Assembly (NCBI GenBank): GCA_902801985.1
Contig: CADCKD010000002.1
Coordinates: 1-64,000 of the forward strand
Source: an uncultured bacterium
GTDB taxonomy: Bacteria > Cyanobacteriota > Vampirovibrionia > Gastranaerophilales > Gastranaerophilaceae
Length of the DNA stretch: 64,000 nucleotides
Direction: 5' to 3'
Position numbers and translations under genes: made by a program
In this document: piece by piece, positions 44,481 to 53,072 of the stretch
Position numbering within the stretch: position 1 is the first letter of the stretch
Layout: every line of letters begins with the position of its first letter
Notes under the pieces: model-generated
The model's database searches: none
What the model was told of the DNA's origin: nothing
The model's input: only the letters and a program-made list of their open reading frames with translations

Positions 44481-45482
44481 CTAACAAATACCTTTGCGAA
44501 GTCTTACAACAGCAGCTCCCCAGGTCATGCCTGCACCAAATCCGCATAATACTGCCGTTGAGCCCAGTTTGATTTTTCCTTGCTCAACCCCTTCAACAAG
44601 TGCGATAGGAATTGATGCTGCAGAGGTATTTCCGTAATATTTTATATTTGAAATAACTTTATCATCTGTATACTTTAATCTGTTTTGAATTGATTCAATA
44701 ATTCTTTGATTTGCTTGGTGAGGTATTAAATAATCAATTTCTTCAGACTTCATGCCTGATTTTTGAATGCATTCTTCAACATAAGCAGGAACGGTTGATA
44801 CTGCAAATTTATAAACATCTTTACCGTTCATAATAATCTTGCCTGTACCGACTTCATCAGCTTGCTCTACCAAAGGACAACACTGAGATGGCATATTTGT
44901 CTGTATCATTTGACCGATAGAACCATCTGCACTTATATTAATAGATAATATATCATCAATTCCGTCATCCGATTCAGTTACAACCATTGCACCGGCACCG
45001 TCACCAAATAAAATAGAAGTTCCTCTATCTTCCCAATTAGTAATTTTTGAATTGTTATCAGCTGCAACAATTAAAATTGTCTTATAAATTCCTGCTCCAA
45101 TAAATCCTCTTGCAACTTGAAGTGCATAAATAAGACCTGTGCACGCAGCAGTTAAATCAAAAGCAGGCACTTGATTAGGTATACCCAATTTCGCTTGCAG
45201 CGTACAAGACAATGTCGGATATAACTGCGGAGGTGCAGAAGCTGCAGATATTATACAATCAATATCTTCCGGCTTAAATCCTGATTTATCAAGAGCTTTT
45301 TTCGCAGCATCATAACCCAAATCAATAGCAGTTTCGTTACCTGAAACAACTCTTCTTTCTTTAATCCCTGTACGAGAAAAAATCCACTCATCCGATGTTT
45401 CATACAACTTTGTTAAATCATCATTTGTGATGACTGTTTCCGGTACACAATATCCTATTCCTGCTATTTTTAATGGTTTCAT
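44481..45482 (-). CDS. fabH: 3-oxoacyl-ACP synthase III (KAS III)
   Basis: 333 residues. Catalytic cysteine in FDLTAACTGLIYALQVA, histidine in YLIPHQANQRIIES and asparagine in YYGNTSAASIPIAL; the glycine-rich CGFGAGMTWGA at the end. It starts fatty acid synthesis by condensing acetyl-CoA with malonyl-ACP. It begins 12 bases after plsX, the conserved rpmF-plsX-fabH order. Confidence 0.96.
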   Translation of the reverse strand: MKPLKIAGIGYCVPETVITNDDLTKLYETSDEWIFSRTGIKERRVVSGNETAIDLGYDAAKKALDKSGFKPEDIDCIISAASAPPQLYPTLSCTLQAKLGIPNQVPAFDLTAACTGLIYALQVARGFIGAGIYKTILIVAADNNSKITNWEDRGTSILFGDGAGAMVVTESDDGIDDILSINISADGSIGQMIQTNMPSQCCPLVEQADEVGTGKIIMNGKDVYKFAVSTVPAYVEECIQKSGMKSEEIDYLIPHQANQRIIESIQNRLKYTDDKVISNIKYYGNTSAASIPIALVEGVEQGKIKLGSTAVLCGFGAGMTWGAAVVRLRKGIC

Positions 45483-45494
45483 TTATTATCCTTA

Positions 45495-46559
45495 CTAATT
45501 GTTTATATGCTCTGCAATCTTTGAATTTATATCTTTATTTAAAACTTTTACTGCTGCTCCTACTGCATTTTTCATTGCATAAGATGAACTTCTGCCATGC
45601 GCTATTACTGAAATACCATTAACACCAAGTAAAAGCATTCCACCAAAAACTTCCCAATTTATTCTTTTTAATATTCTTCTTAGGAAAGGTTTTGCCAAAA
45701 GTCCAATTATACATCCGATAAAATCTGATTTGAACTCAGACCCTATCATTTTAAGAAGCATTGAAGCCGTTCCTTCTGTTACTTTTAAAACTATATTACC
45801 TGCAAACCCGTCTGCAACAATAACATCAGCTTTGTTAATGAAAACTTCTTTCCCTTCAACGTTTCCTACAAAATTAAATCTTCCGTTTTCATGTTTTTCT
45901 TTTAATAAAGGATAAGTGTCTTTTACAAGCTCATTACCTTTTCCTTCTTCTTCACCGATACTCAAAATACCAAGTTTAGGATTTTCTATACCCAAACTAA
46001 GTTTTGCGTATTCAACTCCCATTTCAGCAAATTGAGACAGCATTTGAGGAGTACAATCACTATTTGCACCACCATCAATCAATACTACCGGTTTTTTCAT
46101 AGTAGGTAAAGTAACCGCAATAGCAGGTCTTGTAATACCATGAATTCTTCCTAACCCAAATAAACTTGCAGCCATTGCAGCTCCTGTTGAACCCGCACTA
46201 ACAACTGCTTCGCATCTGCCATCAGCAACAGCTTGAACAGCACAAACAATAGAAGAATCTTTTTTGCGGCGAATTGATTGTCCTACTGCTTCGCCCATAC
46301 CAATAACTTCACTACAATGAGTAATTGTGTAATCTATTTTGTCTAAATCTATACGAATTCTTCTTTTATGACCTTTTGTCCCACAATCTGACAAAATATA
46401 ACCGGTATTACGAATTCTTTCTAATTCTTCATTTATATCTTTTTCACGACCGACAAGTTCAAGACCGACCCCGTATTCTTGAGCAGCCCACAATGCACCC
46501 TCTACTATCGTTTTTGGTGCATAATCTCCTCCCATTGCGTCTATTGCTATTCTTGCCAT
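45495..46559 (-). CDS. plsX: Phosphate acyltransferase PlsX
   Basis: 354 residues from the ATG at 46559 after GAGGGAGT. Start ARIAIDAMGGDYAPKTIVEG; then VVSAGSTGAAMAASLFGLGR, LIDGGANSDCTPQML and VADGFAGNIVLKVTEGTA. It makes acyl-phosphate from acyl-ACP for phospholipid synthesis. fabH follows; rpmF precedes after a 158-base gap that holds a nine-base tandem repeat. Confidence 0.96.
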   Translation of the reverse strand: MARIAIDAMGGDYAPKTIVEGALWAAQEYGVGLELVGREKDINEELERIRNTGYILSDCGTKGHKRRIRIDLDKIDYTITHCSEVIGMGEAVGQSIRRKKDSSIVCAVQAVADGRCEAVVSAGSTGAAMAASLFGLGRIHGITRPAIAVTLPTMKKPVVLIDGGANSDCTPQMLSQFAEMGVEYAKLSLGIENPKLGILSIGEEEGKGNELVKDTYPLLKEKHENGRFNFVGNVEGKEVFINKADVIVADGFAGNIVLKVTEGTASMLLKMIGSEFKSDFIGCIIGLLAKPFLRRILKRINWEVFGGMLLLGVNGISVIAHGRSSSYAMKNAVGAAVKVLNKDINSKIAEHINN

Positions 46560-46581
46560 ACTCCCTCTTTCAAAGAACACG

Positions 46582-46613
46582 TAAGTTTGATAAGTTTGAT
46601 AAGTTTGATAAGT
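46582..46613. repeat. Nine-base tandem repeat
   Basis: TAAGTTTGA in about 3.5 direct copies just upstream of plsX. A simple slippage-type repeat that might change spacing between transcription or translation signals. Confidence 0.7.
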
Positions 46614-46717
46614 CCATTGCGTATTTGAATTTTATCATCTTCTCAAATGTTAATAAGTCAAAATACCGTAAAGAACTTAAAACTTATCTTACTTATCCGA
46701 CTTATCTACTTTTTATA

Positions 46718-47071
46718 CTATTCTTCAGTTTTTTCTTCGACTTTTTCTTCTGCTTTTACTTCTTCAACTTTTTCTTCAACAGCTTCCGCAGCTTTTTTAG
46801 TTGTTTTCTTTGCAGAAGTTGCTTTTTTAGTTGTAGTAGTTTTCTTTGCTGCTGTTTTCTTTGCCGGTTTTTCAGCTACAGCTGCTGCAGCTGCTTTATC
46901 AGCTAATTTTACAGGTTGTCCTTTATATGTACCGCATTCAGTACAAACTGTGTGTGCTAATACAGTAGCGCCACAATTAGGGCATTTTGTTGTTTCAGGT
47001 TTTGTAGCTTTCCAATTGGCTCTTCTTGAACCTTGAGCGCTATGTCCTGTTCTTTTCTTAGGTACTGCCAT
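46718..47071 (-). CDS. rpmF: 50S ribosomal protein L32 with a long low-complexity tail
   Basis: 117 residues; L32 is normally about 55-60. The first 57 residues are normal L32: AVPKKRTGHSAQGSRRANWK, zinc pairs CPNCG and CTECG, and TYKGQPV. After that a Lys/Ala/Thr-rich stretch (about 60-95, like a histone H1 tail) and a Glu/Val/Lys stretch (about 95-117) follow. There is no frameshift, and the frame is closed by a normal stop. The tail should lie on the ribosome surface. It heads rpmF-plsX-fabH after yceD. Confidence 0.93.
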   Translation of the reverse strand: MAVPKKRTGHSAQGSRRANWKATKPETTKCPNCGATVLAHTVCTECGTYKGQPVKLADKAAAAAVAEKPAKKTAAKKTTTTKKATSAKKTTKKAAEAVEEKVEEVKAEEKVEEKTEE

Positions 47072-47099
47072 TTTTGTTTTTCCTTTTTATTTACTGTTA

Positions 47100-47600
47100 C
47101 TATACTTTTGGGTTAATTTGGAGATTTTTAAAGACATCCAGTCTTGGGTCATAATTATCTTCGTGAGAAAGATATTCCTTCCCTTTACAATTAATACCAC
47201 AAACTTTTTTATTTGGAAAACTTAATATTACAGATTGATACAATAAGTCATAAATATCAATTTCTTTTTCTCCGTTCAAATCCGTAACAAACTGTCCTTC
47301 CTTGATTTCGAACTCTTTATCAGAATTTTCGTAATCATCTACGATTGTACCCTTTGAATATACCTCATTGATATCAAAATCCAATTTATGTTCAAATTTT
47401 TCCAAACATAAATCACATTCAAGATTCACTGTACCACTTACATGCCCTTTTATTTCTATAAAATCACCCAAAGATTTTATAACTAAATCCGCATGTATAG
47501 GCGTAACACAATCTATACCCTCTATTTTTTCATCAAATTTTGCACAGAGAGTTTTATTTTCGGCGTTTTCTAAATCTTCTATAAGTAATACTTTTTCCAT
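47100..47600 (-). CDS. yceD: YceD/DUF177 protein
   Basis: 166 residues. The core IEIKGHVSGTVNLECDLCLE with KFEHKLDFDINEVY is the DUF177 block, with two cysteines (CDLC) and a second pair (CGINCKG) that may bind zinc. The protein is needed for 23S rRNA accumulation in several bacteria and in plastids. It lies directly before rpmF, the standard order. Confidence 0.92.
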   Translation of the reverse strand: MEKVLLIEDLENAENKTLCAKFDEKIEGIDCVTPIHADLVIKSLGDFIEIKGHVSGTVNLECDLCLEKFEHKLDFDINEVYSKGTIVDDYENSDKEFEIKEGQFVTDLNGEKEIDIYDLLYQSVILSFPNKKVCGINCKGKEYLSHEDNYDPRLDVFKNLQINPKV

Positions 47601-47608
47601 TTGCTATT

Positions 47609-47866
47609 TTACATATACTGTTCTTCTTGAATTGCAACAGCTGCAACCTGACTTGATAGGAAGCAAACTTTTTTGATAGGCCCTTCTGTTTCTTGTTCGA
47701 CAACAACAGATTTTTGGGATTGCAACAAGGATGTTAATTCGTTATACAAACCTTGAGGATCCTTTACATACAAAACCAACGGAGCGGTAGAACCTTTTAT
47801 GAATACTAATACAGCGTAGCGTATTTTAATATTTTGTGCATTCGGGTTGTTGTATTGTCCTGCCAT
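47609..47866 (-). CDS. Small conserved-looking hypothetical protein
   Basis: 85 residues with a strong AAGGAG site. A beta-rich sequence (KIRYAVLVFIKGSTAPLVLY, then KKVCFLSSQVAAVAIQEEQY) without signal or membrane helix. It starts the operon with yceD eight bases on. Its place suggests a ribosome- or lipid-linked role, but the family is not recognised. Confidence 0.7.
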   Translation of the reverse strand: MAGQYNNPNAQNIKIRYAVLVFIKGSTAPLVLYVKDPQGLYNELTSLLQSQKSVVVEQETEGPIKKVCFLSSQVAAVAIQEEQYM

Positions 47867-48006
47867 AAGTTTTTCTCCTTTTCAATATCAAAAATATAAT
47901 AACAAAAAGCCTTTTTAAAATCAAATCAATAAAGACAATTGCAATTAATTAGTGTTTGTAGTACAATTATCGTGTATAGGTACAATTTTTACGGAGGAAA
48001 TAATAC

Positions 48007-49611
48007 ATGGAAACTTATGGTATTGAAAAATTAGGAATTACCTCTCCGTCTGCAGTTCACAGAAACTGGACCCCGGCTCAATTAACAGAAGCTGCTCTAA
48101 GACGTGGAGAAGGTACATTAGCAAACAATGGTGCACTTGTTGTTACAACAGGTAAATATACAGGTCGTTCACCTAAAGACAAATTTATCGTTGATACCCC
48201 GTCTATTCACGATGATATCGCTTGGGGCAAGGTAAACAGACCTATTTCTAGAGAAGCATTCAACTCAATTAAATCAAAAATGATTGAATACTTAAACGGT
48301 AAAGAAGTATTTATTTTTGATGGTTTTGCAGGTGCAGATAAAAAATACACTCAAAAATTCAGAGTTATTAACGAAATGGCATCTCAAAATATGTTCATTC
48401 ACCAATTATTAATCAGACCAACAGCAGAAGAATTAGCATCATACGGCGAAGCTGATTACACAATCATTTGTGCTCCGGGCTTCAAATGCAATCCTGAAGT
48501 TGATGGTACGAATTCAGAAGCTTGCATAGCAATCGACTATGAAGCTCATACAATTATCATTGCAGGTTCTCAATATTCAGGCGAAATCAAAAAATCTGTA
48601 TTCGCTACAATGAACTACGTTATGACTAAGATGAACGTACTTCCAATGCACTGCAGTGCTAACATGGATCCTGAAACTCACGAAACAGCAGTATTCTTCG
48701 GTCTTTCAGGAACAGGTAAAACAACATTATCAGCTGATCCTTCAAGAAAATTGATTGGTGATGATGAACACGGTTGGTCTCCTGACGGTGTATTCAACTT
48801 TGAAGGCGGATGTTATGCAAAATGTATTAACTTAACAGAAGAAAATGAACCTGATATTTATCACGCAATCAAATTCGGTTCTTTAGTTGAAAACGTAATT
48901 ATGAATCCTGAAACAAGAGAACTTGATTTTGCTGACGGTTCATTAACAGAAAATACTCGTGTTGGTTACCCTGTTAATTACATCAACAACGCTGCTATTC
49001 CTTCAATGGGCGGCATTCCGAAAGTTGTTGTATTCTTAACAGCTGACGCATTCGGCGTATTGCCTCCAATCTCAAGATTAGACAAAAACGCTGCAATGTA
49101 TCACTTTGTAACAGGTTTCACTTCAAAATTAGCAGGTACTGAGCGTGGTATCACTGAACCTGTTCCTACATTCTCAACATTATTCGGTGAACCGTTTATG
49201 CCAATGGATGCAAGTGTTTACGCTAAAATGTTAGGTGATAAATTAGACCAATATGGTACTAAAGTTTACTTAGTAAATACAGGTTGGGCTGGCGGCAGTG
49301 CATCTTCAGGTGCTAAGAGAATGAAACTTGCTTACACTCGTGCAATGGTTACGGCTGCATTGAACGGATCATTTGATAATGTTGAATTCAAACATCATGA
49401 TGTATTCAACGTTGATTATCCGACTTCTTGCCCTAACGTTCCGGATGAAATGCTTGATGCAAGAGGTATGTGGTCTGATAAAGCAGCTTACGATGAAGCA
49501 GCTAACAAATTAGCTCAAATGTTCAATGATAATTTCACTTCAAAATATCCGAACATGCCTTCAGAAATTGTAAATGCAGGCCCAAAGCCATTAAGCGCAG
49601 TTAATTATTAA
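48007..49611 (+). CDS. pckA: Phosphoenolpyruvate carboxykinase (ATP)
   Basis: 534 residues, typical length; CGGAGG before the ATG. Signatures: NGALVVTTGKYTGRSPKDKF, the kinase loop VFFGLSGTGKTTLSADP, RKLIGDDEHGWSPDGVFNFE, and GRSPKDK for substrate. It converts oxaloacetate and ATP to phosphoenolpyruvate; in fermenters it often runs toward oxaloacetate and gains ATP. It stands alone before a terminator. Confidence 0.97.
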   Translation: METYGIEKLGITSPSAVHRNWTPAQLTEAALRRGEGTLANNGALVVTTGKYTGRSPKDKFIVDTPSIHDDIAWGKVNRPISREAFNSIKSKMIEYLNGKEVFIFDGFAGADKKYTQKFRVINEMASQNMFIHQLLIRPTAEELASYGEADYTIICAPGFKCNPEVDGTNSEACIAIDYEAHTIIIAGSQYSGEIKKSVFATMNYVMTKMNVLPMHCSANMDPETHETAVFFGLSGTGKTTLSADPSRKLIGDDEHGWSPDGVFNFEGGCYAKCINLTEENEPDIYHAIKFGSLVENVIMNPETRELDFADGSLTENTRVGYPVNYINNAAIPSMGGIPKVVVFLTADAFGVLPPISRLDKNAAMYHFVTGFTSKLAGTERGITEPVPTFSTLFGEPFMPMDASVYAKMLGDKLDQYGTKVYLVNTGWAGGSASSGAKRMKLAYTRAMVTAALNGSFDNVEFKHHDVFNVDYPTSCPNVPDEMLDARGMWSDKAAYDEAANKLAQMFNDNFTSKYPNMPSEIVNAGPKPLSAVNY

Positions 49612-49639
49612 TTGATTGACTAGCGCATACAAATATTAA

Positions 49640-49667
49640 AAAAGCCTTGAAGAAATTCAAGGCTTTT
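49640..49667. terminator. Terminator of pckA
   Basis: AAAAGCCTTGAA/TTCAAGGCTTTT around GAAA; it overlaps the last codons of the convergent regulator. Confidence 0.9.
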
Positions 49668-49887
49668 CTTTTGTAATTGGTTTAAATAATTTATATGCTT
49701 CTATGTCTAAAGCGTTTGCTATTAGCTCTATTCTTTTAAAGCTTGGAGTTCTTTTACCTCTTTCAATCTCTGACAAATAATCACTGCTTATGCCCGAAAT
49801 CTCACTCAATTTTTCTTGAGTATAACCCTTTAAATTTCTGTAATGTTTAACATTATTTCTGAATATATCTTTCGTGCTATTTGCCAT
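49657..49887 (-). CDS. XRE-family regulator
   Basis: 76 residues, one helix-turn-helix domain: VKHYRNLKGYTQEKLSEISG, SSDYLSEIERGKRTPSFKR, IELIANALDIEAYKLF. It has the size of a controller-type or toxin-antitoxin repressor. A divergent 46-residue frame starts 66 bases away, so both may share a promoter region that the protein controls. Confidence 0.88.
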   Translation of the reverse strand: MANSTKDIFRNNVKHYRNLKGYTQEKLSEISGISSDYLSEIERGKRTPSFKRIELIANALDIEAYKLFKPITKEKP

Positions 49888-49953
49888 GCAAATATTTTAG
49901 TTGTATTATATAAATAAATTAACAGGCAAATAGCACGAAAATGGATAAAGAAT

Positions 49954-50094
49954 ATGTTTATAAAAGTATTAAAAGAGATTGGAAAAATTCTGTCTAAATT
50001 TTTTAAAATAATAGTTTCTGCTCCGTATGTAACATATATGGGACAGTTCAATACGGATTTAGATAATATTTCTGATGATGAAAGTAAAAAATGA
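49954..50094 (+). CDS. Possible 46-residue protein divergent from the XRE regulator
   Basis: Start MFIKVLKEIGKILSKFFKII, then VSAPYVTYMGQFNTDLDNIS and an acidic end. The first 25 residues form an amphipathic or membrane-seeking helix. The binding site is weak (AAAGA). Divergence from a single-domain XRE protein recalls small regulator-target pairs, but it may also be chance. Confidence 0.4.
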   Translation: MFIKVLKEIGKILSKFFKIIVSAPYVTYMGQFNTDLDNISDDESKK

Positions 50095-50095
50095 T

Positions 50096-50665
50096 TTAGT
50101 AATTGTTTAAATAGTCTAAAATTTTCTCATTGTAGCAGTTGTTTTCGGCACTGAAAGGGAAAACTTCTCCGCCAAATTCTTTTTTTACATGTGAGATTGC
50201 GCTTTGGATTTTGTTTGAGGAAATTTTATCAACTTTTGTCATAACAGTAATTATCGGAATATCATAATTCAAGACCCATTCTCTCATTTGGTAATCATTT
50301 TTTTGGAGTTCGTGTCGTGCATCTACAAGTTGAATCAAACATGAAATTTGTTCACGTTTTAAAAGATATTCTTCTAAGTTCTTTTGCCATCTGTTTTGAA
50401 TTTCTGCACTTACTTTTGCATAACCATAACCGGGTAAATCTGCAAGGATAAATTTATCGTTAAAATTAAAAAAGTTTATAAGTCTTGTTTTTCCAGGAGT
50501 ATTAGAGGTTCGCGCAAGTTTTTTATTATTTGCCAAACCGTTAATAAAGGATGATTTTCCGACATTTGAACGACCCAAAAGCGGAAATTCAGGCAAATTA
50601 TACTCAGGACACTGAGATAATTTTTCTGCACTTATTAAGAATTTTGCCTGCATAAAATTTGTCAT
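50096..50665 (-). CDS. engB: Ribosome biogenesis GTPase EngB/YsxC
   Basis: 189 residues from the ATG at 50665. GTPase motifs: FPLLGRSNVGKSSFINGLAN (G1), PGKTRLINFF (G2 region), ILADLPGYGYAKV (G3), VMTKVDKI (G4) and FSAEN (G5). It assists late 50S assembly. The start lies six bases after a TATTAT with no Shine-Dalgarno site, so the message is probably leaderless. Confidence 0.95.
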   Translation of the reverse strand: MTNFMQAKFLISAEKLSQCPEYNLPEFPLLGRSNVGKSSFINGLANNKKLARTSNTPGKTRLINFFNFNDKFILADLPGYGYAKVSAEIQNRWQKNLEEYLLKREQISCLIQLVDARHELQKNDYQMREWVLNYDIPIITVMTKVDKISSNKIQSAISHVKKEFGGEVFPFSAENNCYNEKILDYLNNY

Positions 50666-50671
50666 ATACAA

Positions 50672-50677
50672 ATAATA
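50672..50677 (-). promoter_or_regulatory. -10 element of a leaderless engB transcript
   Basis: TATTAT on the minus strand, six bases before the engB ATG. Confidence 0.5.
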
Positions 50678-50727
50678 ACATAAATAATATTATCGGAAAT
50701 TAAAATAAACTTATCGTACTTTATTTA

Positions 50728-51130
50728 TGCGGGGTTATGCACCCCGCACCCGCAGTCTATTTTCTTGTACCGACAAGAAAATAGACAAAAAGAAACTCTC
50801 GACCGGCACTACGTTCGCTAATAAGTTGTAATTGTTCTGCCACAAGCGGGCAAACTCACTTCGTTCAAACAATGCCCGCTCTGATATTACAGAACAATAC
50901 ACTTATTGTTCGCTTCGTGAAGGTCGAAATTTTTCAAAATATTGCTTTTTCCGACCTTTGCGCAGTGAGTAATCATTGTTTGCGACACGAATTCAAGGCG
51001 GAATTTGTTTGAGGACATTAGTCCGAGTTATTCCGCTTGGTGTGGAGCAAATACTAATGATTAACGAACGAAGCATCAGGTCGGGGAGTTTCTTTGCGCC
51101 CCGTTTTTTTGCGGTCAAAGAAATGGGGCA
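50728..51130 (+). repeat. Complex palindromic repeat, copy B
   Basis: A 400-base non-coding element between engB and tpiA, less AT-rich than its flanks and built from nested stems. TGCGGGGT/ACCCCGCA (50728-50748); a perfect 14-bp hairpin at 50755-50786. An outer stem joins AAGAAACTC..GACC (50790-50804) with GGTC..GAGTTTCTT (51079-51094). Inside it are AATAAGT and ATTGTTCTG with their complements (50820-50907), GCGGGC/GCCCGC, AAGGTCG/CGACCTT (50920-50958), and TAATCATT..TTTGC with GCAAA..AATGATTA (50970-51063) around GGCGGAAT/ATTCCGCT and GGAC/GTCC. GCCCC/GGGGC closes the end. It shares its block order with copy A at 1-260. Confidence 0.65.
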
Positions 51131-51190
51131 TAAGGAAGATTTTGGGATTTAACCACAAAAACTTCCGATAATATTATTAATATGAATTAA

Positions 51191-51223
51191 AAAAAGACCC
51201 TTGGATAATCCAAAGGTCTTTTT
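51191..51223 (-). terminator. Terminator of tpiA
   Basis: AAAAAGACC.TTGGA/TCCAA.GGTCTTTTT around TAA, with a T run on the minus strand. Confidence 0.88.
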
Positions 51224-51241
51224 AATCAATATATAAGCTAA

Positions 51242-52036
51242 TTATACAGCAACTTTCATTGTCTTTTCAATAATTTCATTGAAGCTGTCCGCTTTTAATG
51301 AAGCGCCTCCAATTAAAGCACCGTCAATATCAGATTTTGACATTTGTTCTTCAATTGTAGATGGTTTTACAGATCCGCCATAAAGAATTCTTATTGAATC
51401 TGCTGCAGATGCGCCTGCACATTCAGCAACAACACCCCTAATCATCTTGATAACTCTGTTTGCTTCTTCGCTATCACAAGATTTGCCTGTTCCTATTGCC
51501 CAAATTGGTTCATAAGCAATTACAGATTTTGCAACATCTTCTGAAGAAATTCCTGATAATGCAGCTCTGATTTGAGAAGCAATCCAAGAATCTGTAACGC
51601 CTGATTCTCTTTGTTCTAGTGATTCACCACAACAAATAATCGGAATCAAGCCGCCTGCTAAAATAGCTTTTGCTTTTTTGTTAATCATTTCATCTGTTTC
51701 AGAGAAATATTGTCTTCTTTCAGAGTGACCGATGATTACATAAGAACATCCTGCATCTTTTAACATTTCAACTGAAATTTCACCGGTATAAGCACCTGAT
51801 GATTCCCAGTGACAATTTTGACCTGCAACAGATAACTTCCAACCTCCACAACCACAATCACAAGAGATTGCATGAACTTGGTTTAATGAAGTAAATACAG
51901 GAGCAATAATCACTGTCGGCAATTGAGTTGCTTTGTAATTTGAAACAAAAGAACTGATACCGTCAAATAAAGCCTTTGCTTCACTTTGGCAAAGATTCAT
52001 TTTCCAGTTTCCTGCAATAATTGGTTTTCTTGACAT
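51242..52036 (-). CDS. tpiA: Triosephosphate isomerase
   Basis: 264 residues. KPIIAGNWKMNLCQSEAKAL (lysine and asparagine of the site), VIIGHSERRQYFSETDE (histidine), VIAYEPIWAIGTGK (catalytic glutamate and loop 6) and ILYGGSVKPS. It interconverts dihydroxyacetone phosphate and glyceraldehyde 3-phosphate in glycolysis. Slightly longer than usual owing to a Cys/Gly-rich insert (ISCDCGCGGW) near residue 60. GGAG precedes the ATG. Confidence 0.97.
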   Translation of the reverse strand: MSRKPIIAGNWKMNLCQSEAKALFDGISSFVSNYKATQLPTVIIAPVFTSLNQVHAISCDCGCGGWKLSVAGQNCHWESSGAYTGEISVEMLKDAGCSYVIIGHSERRQYFSETDEMINKKAKAILAGGLIPIICCGESLEQRESGVTDSWIASQIRAALSGISSEDVAKSVIAYEPIWAIGTGKSCDSEEANRVIKMIRGVVAECAGASAADSIRILYGGSVKPSTIEEQMSKSDIDGALIGGASLKADSFNEIIEKTMKVAV

Positions 52037-52055
52037 AATAAAATCTCCTTATTAA

Positions 52056-52081
52056 AAAATACCGTTTTACAACGGTATTTT
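52056..52081 (-). terminator. Terminator of the pseudopilin cluster
   Basis: AAAATACCGTT/AACGGTATTTT with a four-base loop; T run on the minus strand, before the tpiA start. Confidence 0.85.
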
Positions 52082-52120
52082 ATATTAAAAATATTCTATT
52101 ATCAAGCAAAACATGCATTT

Positions 52121-53068
52121 TTAGCTTTCATTTTCAAATCTTGTAATTCTGCCGCCATTTTTCAAAACTCTAGCATAACAACCAAGTGCGTGATTTGCTT
52201 TGCTAGCATTATTCGCATCTGACGCATTGACAATAGCACAACCTTCCGACGAAGGGGATAAAACGCTATCAATAGTCGTATCTTCCCAACGAACTTCATT
52301 TACATCAAACACATCGGATAGAGAACCGTCATTATTTACCTGCAAAATGAAAAAGTCATAACCGGTTGCGTTTGGAGGTTTTGGGCCATTTGTATCAAGA
52401 TAAACTATAATAGCTCCTCTGCGAACCTCTTTTGAAACAGTCTTAGAATATATTCCATTTGACAATGTTAATTCTTCTTTCGGCACAACATGCACTGCAA
52501 ATTGAGTACCATTATTCACTGTTTGTGTAAAACCTATGCATAGTACCGCCCCTTGAGGGGTTTTACCACAAGCACCCGTATTATTAGAATACATCCTATA
52601 AGCATTAGGTATACTAAACTTAGCTTGGGACCTCCAAGATTGACCATTCAAATTTATATATTCAGTATCAGGATACGGCCAAGCCAATTTTACGGTCCCG
52701 GAACCATCTTGTGAAATGGCTGGTCCTATAACATCAGTAGCATTCATATAATTTTCAAGAAAATCTTGATAGATATTTTGCTTGTTTGGATTAGCTTGTG
52801 TCGGCAAATCATCCTTTAATAATTCTAAATGTCCGTACTTTGTCGCATATATACCATCAAGTTCAATTTCATCCGTTTTGTTATTACCGCTCTGGTCACT
52901 TAATGCACTACCAAGTGCTGTTGTTAATTGTGAAGTGACACGATTGAAATTGGCAGTATACATTCTAAATCTAAACATCTCAAGCGTAGATGGTATAGTT
53001 AATATTGAAACAACACCAAGTACAAATAATACGATTAAAATTTCTGCTAAAGTAAAGCCTTTTTTCAT
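52121..53068 (-). CDS. Pseudopilin, third of three
   Basis: 315 residues from the ATG at 53068, which places the MKK leader directly before GFTLAEILIVLFVLGVVSIL. The head domain is Asn- and Gly-rich with YLDTNGPKPPNATGYDFFIL, the motif shared with the other pilin-like proteins, and cysteines near the C-terminus (EGCAIV, LGCYARVLKNGG). It lies four bases after the preceding pseudopilin gene. Confidence 0.88.
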   Translation of the reverse strand: MKKGFTLAEILIVLFVLGVVSILTIPSTLEMFRFRMYTANFNRVTSQLTTALGSALSDQSGNNKTDEIELDGIYATKYGHLELLKDDLPTQANPNKQNIYQDFLENYMNATDVIGPAISQDGSGTVKLAWPYPDTEYINLNGQSWRSQAKFSIPNAYRMYSNNTGACGKTPQGAVLCIGFTQTVNNGTQFAVHVVPKEELTLSNGIYSKTVSKEVRRGAIIVYLDTNGPKPPNATGYDFFILQVNNDGSLSDVFDVNEVRWEDTTIDSVLSPSSEGCAIVNASDANNASKANHALGCYARVLKNGGRITRFENES

Positions 53069-53072
53069 ATTT

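Noticed and set aside
46582-46613. CRISPR-like direct repeats
   Set aside because: Nine-base units without spacers; a simple tandem repeat. No cas gene is present.
46325-46906. A long Phe- and Leu-rich frame opposite plsX and rpmF
   Set aside because: It is the antisense of real genes and its composition mirrors Glu/Lys codons.
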